The notes beneath the pieces were generated by a model. That model made no database searches. It saw nothing but the letters and a program-made list of their open reading frames with translations, and was not told where the DNA came from. Positions 31,289-39,258 of a stretch of DNA of 47,517 bases are shown here, one piece after another (the first letter of the stretch is position 1; each line of letters begins with the position of its first letter). The position numbers and the translations under genes are program-made. Source of the stretch: UBA877 sp034436335 (GTDB lineage Bacteria; Chloroflexota; Anaerolineae; Anaerolineales; Villigracilaceae); assembly GCA_034436335.1 (NCBI GenBank), contig DAOTVO010000022.1, positions 1 to 47,517 on the forward strand, given 5' to 3'.

Positions 31289-32833
31289 CTAGAGCGGGAT
31301 GTTCCCGTGTTTGCGGGAAGGCACCGGGATGCGCTTCTCGCGCAAGAGGTCCAACGCGGCGACCAGGCGTTCCCGGCATTCGGCGGGCTCGATCACATCG
31401 TCCAGATAGCCGCGGCTGGCCGCCAGCAAGGGGTTGGCCATGCTGGAACGGTATTCTTGGATCAACTCCTGCCTGCGGGCCGCCGGGTCAGCGCTCTCCT
31501 GGATGTCCTTGGAGTAGATAATATTGACCGCCCCCTCCGGTCCCATCACGGCGATCTCGGCGTTCGGCCAGGCCAGGTTGATATCGCCGCCCAGGTGCTT
31601 GGAGCCCATGACGATATACGCCCCGCCATACGCCTTGCGCAGCACGAGCGTGACCTTCGGTACGCTGGCCTCCGAGTAGGCATACGCCAGTTTCGCTCCG
31701 TGACGGATGATGCCGCCATATTCCTGATCGGTGCCCGGCAGGAAGCCGGGGGTGTCCACCAGCGTCACCAGCGGGAGGTGGAAGGCGTCGCAGAAACGGA
31801 TGAAGCGCGCTCCTTTGTCCGAGGCGTTGATGTCCAGCGCGCCCGCCAGGACGAGCGGCTGGTTGGCGACAACCCCGACCGGATGGCCGTCCAGGCGGGC
31901 AAAACCGACCACCAGATTGGCGGCGTATTCTTCCTGGACTTCCAGAAATTCGCCGCTGTCCACAAGCGTCTCGATAACCTGGCGGACATCGTAGGGCTGC
32001 TGCGGATCGAGAGGGACAATCTCGGCCAGTTCGGGGGTCGCCCGGCGCGGATCGTCTTCGGGAGCGCGCCAAGGGGGAGGCGTAAGGTTGTTGGAGGGGA
32101 GGAAGGAGAGCAGCCAGCGCACATTGGCAAGCAGGGTCTCCTCGTCTGGGGCGGTAAAATGCGCCACCCCGCTCTGGGTGCGATGGACCGCCGCGCCGCC
32201 CAGTTCATCGAAACTCACCTCCTGGTGAGTCACCGCTTTGACCACTTCCGGCCCGGTGATGAACATGTGGGCGGTCTTCTCGACCATGAAAACGAAATCG
32301 GTGATGGCCGGCGAATAGACCGCTCCCCCGGCACAGGGTCCGAGGATGACCGAAATCTGGGGGATGACGCCCGAAGCGTGCACATTGCGGTGGAAGATCT
32401 GCCCATACCCGGCCAGGGCGTCCACGCCTTCCTGGATGCGCGCCCCGCCCGAATCGTTCAGCCCGATGACCGGGGCGCCGCTGTTTTTTGCCATCTCCAG
32501 CAGGGCGGCAATCTTGCGGCCATGCGCCTCGCCGACCGATCCGCCCATGACCGTGAAATCCTGGGCAAAAACGTACACGGTGCGGCCGTCCACCTTGCCC
32601 CAGCCGGTGACGACGCCGTCGGTGTAGGGGTGGGATTTTTCCATGCCCATGCCGCTGGCGCGGTGGGTGACGAACATGCCAATCTCGTGGAACGTTCCGG
32701 GATCAAGCAGGAGTTCGATGCGTTCGCGGGCCGTTTTCTTGCCTTTGGCGTGCTGCGCAGCGATGCGCGCCTCGCCGCCTCCGAGAATTGCTTCGGCGCG
32801 TATCTCCGCGAGTGTCTTGGTCTCTTTAGCCAT
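31289..32833 (-). CDS. Acyl-CoA carboxylase carboxyltransferase (beta) subunit
   Basis: This protein of about 514 residues has two crotonase-like halves, as in PccB/AccD-type single-chain carboxyltransferases. Hallmarks are DPGTFHEIGMFVTHR, GLNDSGGARIQEGVDALAGY, ILGPCAGGAVYSPAITDF, VDTPGFLPGTDQEYGGIIRH and GPEGAVNIIY. The substrate-pocket residue in GGAYIVMGSK is Ile407. From memory of the Streptomyces enzymes, Ile here goes with acceptance of acetyl-CoA while Asp marks propionyl-CoA specialists, so malonyl-CoA supply is plausible. The ATG at 32833 has AGAGGAAA upstream; a TTG at 32857 is less likely. It precedes accC with no gap, forming a carboxylase operon that feeds into the megasynthase gene. 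Confidence 0.92.
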   Translation of the reverse strand: MAKETKTLAEIRAEAILGGGEARIAAQHAKGKKTARERIELLLDPGTFHEIGMFVTHRASGMGMEKSHPYTDGVVTGWGKVDGRTVYVFAQDFTVMGGSVGEAHGRKIAALLEMAKNSGAPVIGLNDSGGARIQEGVDALAGYGQIFHRNVHASGVIPQISVILGPCAGGAVYSPAITDFVFMVEKTAHMFITGPEVVKAVTHQEVSFDELGGAAVHRTQSGVAHFTAPDEETLLANVRWLLSFLPSNNLTPPPWRAPEDDPRRATPELAEIVPLDPQQPYDVRQVIETLVDSGEFLEVQEEYAANLVVGFARLDGHPVGVVANQPLVLAGALDINASDKGARFIRFCDAFHLPLVTLVDTPGFLPGTDQEYGGIIRHGAKLAYAYSEASVPKVTLVLRKAYGGAYIVMGSKHLGGDINLAWPNAEIAVMGPEGAVNIIYSKDIQESADPAARRQELIQEYRSSMANPLLAASRGYLDDVIEPAECRERLVAALDLLREKRIPVPSRKHGNIPL

Positions 32834-32857
32834 AAAAAGATGGTTTCCTCTATGCAA

Positions 32858-33037
32858 GATATTTTCTGCTACACAAAACTACCGGCGGCAGCCACAAGGG
32901 CTTCCCCGTGAGGTGGATTTATGAGACTTTCAGGCGGTGAGGTTCAGATGCCGGTAATCGTCAGAGGAGAAGGGCATCTTGGTGTTGCATTCCACATCTT
33001 GTAATTCGAATGGTAGAACACTCCTTTTCCGCAGCGG
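32858..33037. other. Spacer between bioY and carboxyltransferase; possible tiny minus-strand ORF
   Basis: A 180-bp gap follows the bioY stop. On the minus strand AAAAGGAG lies right after bioY and is followed by an open stretch ending at 32930 that reads VECNTKMPFSSDDYRHLNLTA from a GTG at 32995. Spacing to the GTG is too long and no ATG is in place, so a peptide is doubtful. No promoter or terminator is clear, so bioY and the carboxylase genes may be one transcript. Confidence 0.3.
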
Positions 33038-33640
33038 TTACGGGCGCCCGGAGGGAGCGGAGGGCGGGATCAATTTCCAGGCGGCGGGCAGCGCCAGCGC
33101 CGCGGCCAGCAATTTGACGGCGTCGCCGGGCAGGAACGGGAGCAGGCCGGCGATCAGCGCTTTCTCGAAGCCGATGTGAAGGGCCAGCCAGGGCAGACCG
33201 CACAGGTAGATCACGGTCTCGCCGGCCAGGAATATCCACAAAGCGGTGCGGAAACGCCTGTCCCGGCCGCTTTCCGCCAGACGCCCGACGAGGAATGCGG
33301 CGCAGACGAACCCGAGCAGGTAACCGCCGGTCGGTCCGGCGAGGTACGCCAGCCCGCCCGCGCCTCCAGCAAAGACCGGCAGGCCGGCAATCCCTTCCAC
33401 AAGGTAGAGCAGCAGGCTGGTCACCCCGCGGCGGGAACCGAGCGCCGCGCCGACCAGCAGCACGGCGAACGTCTGCCCGGTCAGCGGGACGGGGGTGAAC
33501 GGCAGAGGAATCTTCACCTGCGCCATCCAGGCCACGAGCAGGCTCCCGCCCGCGATGAGCAGGACGTCACGCACACGATGGTCGAGGCGCGGCAGGTAGT
33601 GATTGAGCAGGGCAGGGACAAACGCCGGATTCATGGGCAA
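33038..33640 (-). CDS. bioY: Biotin transporter BioY
   Basis: This 200-residue membrane protein is the substrate-binding (S) component of a biotin ECF transporter. Family features are a first helix with VAWMAQVKIPLPFTPVPLTG, TFAVLLVGAALGSRRG, YLVEGIAGLPVFAGGAGGLAYLAGPTGGYLLGF in adjoining segments, and the C-terminal LPFLPGDAVKLLAAALAL. AGGAGG stands five bases before a TTG (33640) and eleven before an ATG (33634); either could be the start. No ECF ATPase or T-component genes are near. Its place at the head of the carboxylase genes makes sense because both the carrier protein and the pathway depend on biotin. Confidence 0.92.
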   Translation of the reverse strand: MPMNPAFVPALLNHYLPRLDHRVRDVLLIAGGSLLVAWMAQVKIPLPFTPVPLTGQTFAVLLVGAALGSRRGVTSLLLYLVEGIAGLPVFAGGAGGLAYLAGPTGGYLLGFVCAAFLVGRLAESGRDRRFRTALWIFLAGETVIYLCGLPWLALHIGFEKALIAGLLPFLPGDAVKLLAAALALPAAWKLIPPSAPSGRP

Positions 33641-33840
33641 GCCAACCTCCTAAAGCAAATGTAGATGTCCATGCCTATATAACCCTCAGCGGGGCTGCCT
33701 GGTTACGGCGATTCGATGCAGTTTCTCAGAAAATTGCCTTCGAGAGAAGGCCAGATTCCAGCCGAGGAACCTGGCAAAGAGTGCGACAGCATGATGGGGG
33801 AAGTGAGAAAAGTAAAAGTGAGAAGGGGGGCAGAAGAGAA

Positions 33841-33872
33841 CAGTCCTCCCGGCAGGATTTGCGGGAGGACTG
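33841..33872. terminator. 10-bp perfect hairpin downstream of decayed gene
   Basis: CAGTCCTCCC (33841-33850) and GGGAGGACTG (33863-33872) pair perfectly around 12 bases. On the minus strand it follows the end of the degraded gene and is followed by a pyrimidine-rich run (TTCTCTTCTG), fitting an intrinsic terminator that separates it from bioY. Confidence 0.7.
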
Positions 33873-33897
33873 CCTGCTTGAATCGCTGCGCCGGGCC

Positions 33898-34424
33898 CTA
33901 CTTCATGCCCCAGGAAGGCGCCCGCACAACCCAGGCGGACAGCGCGCCGAGAAGCCCCCACAATCAGGTAAATCGAATACGGCAGCGCCATCCCCGGGCG
34001 GGAGAGGGCCGCGAAGGTCTGGACGTTGTTGCTCGTCACCGAGTCCGCGCCCGCCAGCCAGGACGGGAATGCTGCTAGGGTTCATCCGCCGTGTACAGGT
34101 TGCCTCACGATCCGGCCGCCTGAGAAACATGAGTCTGCCGGTTTGAGAGTCCGTACTCGCTGTTGAGCATGCTGTCACCCGCCGAGACCAGTTCCGCAGG
34201 CGCCGGCGCGTGACGATAGTCAATCCCCGCGGCAAGGATGGCCTCCGGCAGGACGCGTTGCACAAGCGGAATCTCCTGCGGGGCGGCCAGCAACCAGGTG
34301 CGCGCCGACATGCCCGCCGCCTTCCCTTCCGCCAGCATCTGGCCAAAGGCAGACGCGGTATAGGGATGGTCAGGCGGCGCAGGCGCAGGCCGCAGACGAG
34401 GAACAGGCTGTTTTCTCCGGCGAA
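33898..34424 (-). pseudogene. Decayed gene, unknown product with C-terminal membrane anchor
   Basis: Three minus-strand reading-frame pieces line up head to tail. The first, after the degV stop, contains HPYTASAFGQMLAEGKAAG and AGIDYRHAPAPAELVSAGDS, and later LYTADEP after an in-frame TGA. The second contains LAAFPSWLAGADSVTSNNVQ and PGMALPYSIYLIVG. The third, entered by a one-base slip in a run of Gs near 33960, reads LLGALSAWVVRAPSWGMK and stops at 33898. Joined, the end would be a membrane helix plus short tail. At least two frameshifts and one stop argue for a pseudogene. I do not recognise the family. No start codon is clear. Confidence 0.45.
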
Positions 34425-35258
34425 CTATTTCATCATGTACAAAATTCCAATCGTCTTTGGCCCGCAGTGACTGGAGATGACGCTTCCCGCCAGGGTGATG
34501 CGCACATCGTCCGGCGCGGCCAGGCGGATGATTTCCTGCTTGAGGAATTCGGCGTCCTCCGGGCAGGCCGTGTGGGTGACGAAGACGCGGCGGGGGTCAA
34601 TCTGATCGAGGCTGGCGGCGAAGTCGTCCAGCATCATCTGCAGTCCCTTCTCGCGCAGGCCGCGCGCTTTGCCTTTCACGCCCAGCGTGCCATCGGAATG
34701 CACTTCAATAATAGGGTGAATCTTTAGAACGCTGCCCGCCAAGGCCTGCAGGGCATTGCAGCGTCCGCCTTTGTAGAGATACTCCATCGTGTCAATGATG
34801 AACGAGGTGCGAACCTTCGGAACGCAGGCCAGCAGGTCCTGCTCGATTTCTGCGGCGGTTTTGCCGGCGTCACGCAGTTCGGCAGCGCGCAGGGCCAGCA
34901 GACCGATTCCGGTCGAAAGGTTGAGCGAGTCAACGACCCGCACCCGGCCGCCTTTTTCATCTGCTGCTAAGCGGGCGTTCTGGAAGGTGGCCGAAAGTTT
35001 CGAGGAAATGCCAACATACACACTTTCGCCGGGGCGGTCGAAAAAGGTCAGGAATTCGCCCACCGAAGGCGCGGCGGTCTTGGGCAAGGTCCCCACCTGG
35101 GCCACTAGGTCGAAGAGCATTTGCTGGTTGATGTCCACGCCATCCCGGTAAGATTTCTCTCCCAGGATGACCGTCAGCGGAATGACGTCAATGCCAAACT
35201 CATCCGCCAGGTCTTTCCCCAAATCGGCGGTACTATCTGTCAGAATGTGAACGGTCAT
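34425..35258 (-). CDS. DegV-family fatty-acid-binding protein
   Basis: The protein has 277 residues. It starts with VHILTDSTADLGKDLADEFG and VIPLTVILGEKSYRDGVDI, the DegV N-terminal fold, followed by TSAPS-like TAAPSVGEF, ISSKLSATFQNARLAA, DSLNLSTGIGLLAL, YLYKGGRCN and a C-terminal GPKTIGILY. DegV proteins bind fatty acids, and FakB members present them to the kinase FakA; no FakA gene is in the window. The ATG at 35258 has GGAGGAAG upstream. A link to the lipid synthase island is possible but unproven. Confidence 0.9.
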   Translation of the reverse strand: MTVHILTDSTADLGKDLADEFGIDVIPLTVILGEKSYRDGVDINQQMLFDLVAQVGTLPKTAAPSVGEFLTFFDRPGESVYVGISSKLSATFQNARLAADEKGGRVRVVDSLNLSTGIGLLALRAAELRDAGKTAAEIEQDLLACVPKVRTSFIIDTMEYLYKGGRCNALQALAGSVLKIHPIIEVHSDGTLGVKGKARGLREKGLQMMLDDFAASLDQIDPRRVFVTHTACPEDAEFLKQEIIRLAAPDDVRITLAGSVISSHCGPKTIGILYMMK

Positions 35259-35304
35259 AAGGCTTCCTCCAAGCAAGAATGATTTCAAACCCCGCCAATA
35301 TACC

Positions 35305-35934
35305 TTATTTTTCCATCAACCGCAAAATCTGACCGACCAAAAAGACGCACTGCCGCGCCCCGGAAGGGACGCGTTCCAGCCGCGCTGTCTGCTGCGCGGC
35401 CTGGCCCAGGCGCGTTTCCAGCAAGAGCGCGTCCAGCGTACACAGTTCGGGGTGACGGTCAATGATGGAAGCGTAGGGACAATGCCCCAAAATCAGGCGC
35501 GGACCTTCCGCCACCGCTTCCCAACGCGCCTGATAGTGACGTTCGTTCAAAAAGCGCACCGTCTCTGTCAGCCGCCGGGGCAGGCTGAATCCCGCCTGCC
35601 CATCCTCCCCGGCCAGGCGGCGGGCCAGTGAACGCAGCGCCGCGGTCTGCCCGGCTTCATCCAGCCCGCCGAGCCATTCACTCAACATGGCTGAGGCAAG
35701 GTGGTCGAGACTGTCGCCCAGCACGCGGCGCGAGAGGCTGTACACATTCTCCGGCCGCCCGCGGCCTGCCCCGCGCCGGCCGATGACCTCCACCAAGTCA
35801 TTGGATTCCAGCACTATCATGTGATGGCGAACATTGGCACGCGTCATGCCCAGCGCGCGGCTGAGTTCCAGTGCCGAGGCGGTTTGCTGTTTGCGGAGGT
35901 AGTCGAGAATGCGGAGGCGGGTAGTTGGTTTCAT
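35305..35934 (-). CDS. SufR-like (COG2345-type) winged-helix transcriptional regulator
   Basis: The protein has 209 residues. The N-terminal winged helix (1-70) reads TTRLRILDYLRKQQTASALE, then SRALGMTRANVRHHMIVLES, followed by a GRGRPENVYSLS wing. The C-terminal part has HCPYASIIDRHPELCTLDAL (Cys152 and Cys165, 12 residues apart) and a third Cys196, matching the Cys pattern of SufR-type regulators that hold an Fe-S cluster. An ATG at 36024 could add 30 residues, but the domain begins at 35934. It lies divergent from nuoB with an AT-rich palindrome between, so it may control the nuo genes according to iron-sulfur or redox status. Confidence 0.82.
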   Translation of the reverse strand: MKPTTRLRILDYLRKQQTASALELSRALGMTRANVRHHMIVLESNDLVEVIGRRGAGRGRPENVYSLSRRVLGDSLDHLASAMLSEWLGGLDEAGQTAALRSLARRLAGEDGQAGFSLPRRLTETVRFLNERHYQARWEAVAEGPRLILGHCPYASIIDRHPELCTLDALLLETRLGQAAQQTARLERVPSGARQCVFLVGQILRLMEK

Positions 35935-36038
35935 TTTTCCACAAATTGCACGAATTACACGATGGCGGTTCAGGAATCGGAAGGCTCCAAACTTCAGCAG
36001 GTTGCGGCGACCGGAGTGCCGCATTCGGCGTGGAAATA

Positions 36039-36077
36039 ATTATACCAATTTTGCAAAAATATATTTTCAAAATTTGA
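36039..36077. promoter_or_regulatory. Divergent regulatory region with AT-rich palindrome
   Basis: A minus-strand TATAAT (36044-36039) probably serves the regulator gene; its -35 region is weak (TTGAAA at 20 bases). Next to it, AATTTTGCAAAAATAT and ATATTTTCAAAATT form an imperfect dyad (about 36047-36074) just before the nuoB -35 box. Position and symmetry suit an operator for the SufR-like protein. Confidence 0.5.
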
Positions 36078-36106
36078 TTGACTTCCCCTCCCCGGCGGGC
36101 TATAAT
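36078..36106 (+). promoter_or_regulatory. Promoter of nuoB-nuoCD-nuoI
   Basis: TTGACT (36078-36083), a 17-base spacer and TATAAT (36101-36106) form a near-consensus promoter. Transcription would start about 36113, 28 bases before the nuoB ATG. Confidence 0.82.
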
Positions 36107-36140
36107 CCGCCCGTTGCTCATTCTTTCTCTGGAGACGATT

Positions 36141-36767
<627 letters not shown>

Positions 36768-36768
36768 C

Positions 36769-38520
36769 ATGGCAACTCCCGCACCCGTTACCACCCAGAC
36801 GGTTGACCTGGCCGCCCGTTTCCCCGGCGTCGCCATCCCCGACACGCGCCCCGGCTACTCCGGGTGGATTATTCCCAAAGAAAATCTGCTCGAAGTGGCC
36901 ACCGCCCTGCGCGACGAGTTCGGTTTCGACTACCTCTCCCACGTCACCGGCGTGGACTACCTGCCCGAAGGCAAGATGGAGGTCGTCTATCAGGTCTACA
37001 AGACCACCGGCGGCCCGGGCGTCAACTTCAAGGTCCAGGTCGAACGCCAAGACCCCATCGAAGTGCCGTCCATCGTCTCCATCTACCCCGGCGCCGAGTT
37101 CCAGGAACGCGAGGCCTGGGACCTGCTGGGCATCAAATTCACCGGCCACCCTGACCTGCGCCGCATCATGATGTGGGAAGGCTTTGAGGGTCACCCTCTG
37201 CGCAAGGACTGGAAGGAAGCCTACTACGAGGAAGACATGAAGCCCTTCAAGTCGCGCTGGCCGGAGGGGCATCACGTTTACGCCGAGAGCAAGAATCCCT
37301 TCGGCGACAACGTGGCCTATCCGCCGGGCTTCGATGTGGAAAAGTGGGTTCCCTCCGACCCGGAGCAGGCGCTCTACGGGGCGCTGGCTCGCTACCAGGT
37401 CAAGGATGAGACCGGCTTCGGCACAGAACATATCATCGTCAACATAGGCCCGCAGCATCCCTCCACGCACGGCGTCTTCCGCGCCGCAGTCGTCCTGGAT
37501 GGGGAAACTATCGTCAGCCTCAAGCCGGTGATGGGCTATCTGCACCGCAATCACGAGAAGATCGGCGAGCGCAACACCTACCTGATGAACATGCCCTACA
37601 CCGACCGGCTGGATTATCTCTCCTCGATGAGCAACAATTTTGCCTACGCCCTGACGGTGGAGAAACTGATGGGCATCCGGCCAACCGAGCGCGCCGAGTA
37701 CCTGCGCGTGATGATGGCGGAACTGACGCGTATCGCCAACCACCTGATGGCCATCGGCGCGTTGACCAACGACCTGGGCGCGTACTTCACCCCCATGCTC
37801 TACGCGCTAGAAGAGCGCGAACTCATCCTGGATGTCTTCGAGGCCGTCTCCGGCTCGCGCATGATGTGCAACTACTTCCGCTTTGGCGGCGTGGTGCGCG
37901 ACCTGCCAGAAGGGACGCTCGAAAAAATCAAAGACCTGGCCTTCGAGCGCCTGCCGCGCAAGATTGACGAACTGGAACGCTTCCTGAGCGAGAACGAAAT
38001 CATCCGTTCGCGCGGCATCGGCCAGGGCGTGCTGACCGCCGAGGACGCCATCCGCTACTCGGCCACCGGCCCGCTCCTGCGCGCTTCCGGCGTCCCCTAC
38101 GACATCCGCCGCGCCGAACCCTACGGCATCTACGAGCGCTTCGAGTTTGACGTGGCCGTGCGCTACGGCGGCGACATCTACGACCGGCTGATGATCCGCT
38201 TCGACGAAATCCGCCAGAGCATCCGCATCATCCAGCAGGCGACGCGCAGTCTGCCTGAAGGGCCGGTGATGTCCGTCAAGCCGGCCTACACGGTGCGCGT
38301 TCCGGCCGGCGAGGCCTACGCCCGCGTGGAAGGCCCGAAAGGCGAACTGGGCTTCTATATCATCTCTAACGGCAAGCCCGCCCCCTGGCGCTACCACGTC
38401 CGCGCCCCCTCGTTCATCAACCTGACCGCCTTCGGGCCGATGTGCACCGGTCAGAAAGTGGCCGACATGGTAGCGATTCTCGGCTCGATTGACATCGTTC
38501 TTGGCGAAGTGGACCGCTAG
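36769..38520 (+). CDS. nuoCD: Fused NADH-quinone oxidoreductase subunit C/D
   Basis: This 583-residue fusion carries the NuoC domain at about 20-190 (YLSHVTGVDYLPEGKMEVVY, EREAWDLLGIKFTGHPDLRR) joined to NuoD at about 215-583 (NIGPQHPSTHGVFRAAVVLD, GYLHRNHEKI, GRIxxxxCG region replaced by family-typical sequence, and the C-terminal SIDIVLGEVDR). NuoD descends from hydrogenase large subunits and forms the quinone cavity with NuoB. The two domains are fused in some bacteria. The junction is in frame without stop. Located between nuoB and nuoI, it completes the connecting module of complex I. Confidence 0.95.
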   Translation: MATPAPVTTQTVDLAARFPGVAIPDTRPGYSGWIIPKENLLEVATALRDEFGFDYLSHVTGVDYLPEGKMEVVYQVYKTTGGPGVNFKVQVERQDPIEVPSIVSIYPGAEFQEREAWDLLGIKFTGHPDLRRIMMWEGFEGHPLRKDWKEAYYEEDMKPFKSRWPEGHHVYAESKNPFGDNVAYPPGFDVEKWVPSDPEQALYGALARYQVKDETGFGTEHIIVNIGPQHPSTHGVFRAAVVLDGETIVSLKPVMGYLHRNHEKIGERNTYLMNMPYTDRLDYLSSMSNNFAYALTVEKLMGIRPTERAEYLRVMMAELTRIANHLMAIGALTNDLGAYFTPMLYALEERELILDVFEAVSGSRMMCNYFRFGGVVRDLPEGTLEKIKDLAFERLPRKIDELERFLSENEIIRSRGIGQGVLTAEDAIRYSATGPLLRASGVPYDIRRAEPYGIYERFEFDVAVRYGGDIYDRLMIRFDEIRQSIRIIQQATRSLPEGPVMSVKPAYTVRVPAGEAYARVEGPKGELGFYIISNGKPAPWRYHVRAPSFINLTAFGPMCTGQKVADMVAILGSIDIVLGEVDR

Positions 38521-38534
38521 GAGAGGAGGCAAAC

Positions 38535-39146
38535 ATGAGCGAAGAAATGTACGGAAAAGGCATTCTGAAAGGGCTGAGCGTCTCTCTCAAGCGCTTCGTC
38601 GAAACCTACCTGGACGACCTGAAATGGGCCGGCAAACGCTACCGCACACCAGAGGGCATTGCCCACCGCGCCAGCAAGGACGGACGCGGCATCTTCACCG
38701 TCCAGTACCCGGAAGAAAAAATCCCTGTTCCCGAGGAATTCCGCTTCATCCCCTTCCTGGTCTATGACGAAGGCCCGGAGGGCGAAAAGGTGATGCGCTG
38801 CACCTCGTGCGGTATCTGCTCCCGCGTCTGCCCTACGCAGTGCATCTGGATTGTCCGCACCACCGACCCGGCCACCGGCCGCCCCATCCCCGATCCGGCG
38901 GAATTCTACATTGACGCCGACATCTGCATGAACTGCGGCTTGTGCGCCGAATATTGCCCCTTCGACGCCATCAAGATGGATCACGACTACGAACTGGCCT
39001 CCTTTGGGCGCAATCTGTTCGACAAGGCGCGGCTGGCCAAACCCGCCTCGTATTACGAACAAATCCGTCCCATCAACGCCGCCCGCGAGAACGCCGCCCG
39101 CGCCGCCAAGGAAGCCGCCCGCACAGCCGGAGCGAAGAGCGAGTAA
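38535..39146 (+). CDS. nuoI: NADH-quinone oxidoreductase subunit I (2x[4Fe-4S])
   Basis: This 203-residue ferredoxin-like subunit has two classical cluster motifs: Cys89-x2-Cys92-x2-Cys95-x3-Cys99-Pro and Cys131-x2-Cys134-x2-Cys137-x3-Cys141-Pro. These hold the N6a/N6b clusters that pass electrons to NuoB. The N-terminal region (LKGLSVSLKRFVETYLDD) fits NuoI. The Ala-rich C-terminal extension (about 175-203) is longer than usual. It lies 14 bases after nuoCD with a GAGGAGG site. The membrane subunits and the NADH module are not here. Confidence 0.94.
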   Translation: MSEEMYGKGILKGLSVSLKRFVETYLDDLKWAGKRYRTPEGIAHRASKDGRGIFTVQYPEEKIPVPEEFRFIPFLVYDEGPEGEKVMRCTSCGICSRVCPTQCIWIVRTTDPATGRPIPDPAEFYIDADICMNCGLCAEYCPFDAIKMDHDYELASFGRNLFDKARLAKPASYYEQIRPINAARENAARAAKEAARTAGAKSE

Positions 39147-39258
39147 GCAGGAAGAAGTAAGAAAAAAGTAAGAAGTTTATCGGTAAGGGAACAAGGAAGA
39201 AGCGAGAGAACATCTTCCTTCTTCCTTCTCAACTCTATAAAAGCGAAAGCGAGATTTC

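Noticed and set aside
29378..32911. Very long plus-strand open frame opposite the carboxylase genes (1177 codons)
   Set aside because: It lies wholly antisense to three clearly recognisable enzymes, has no family motifs and reflects the codon bias of the GC-rich minus-strand genes.
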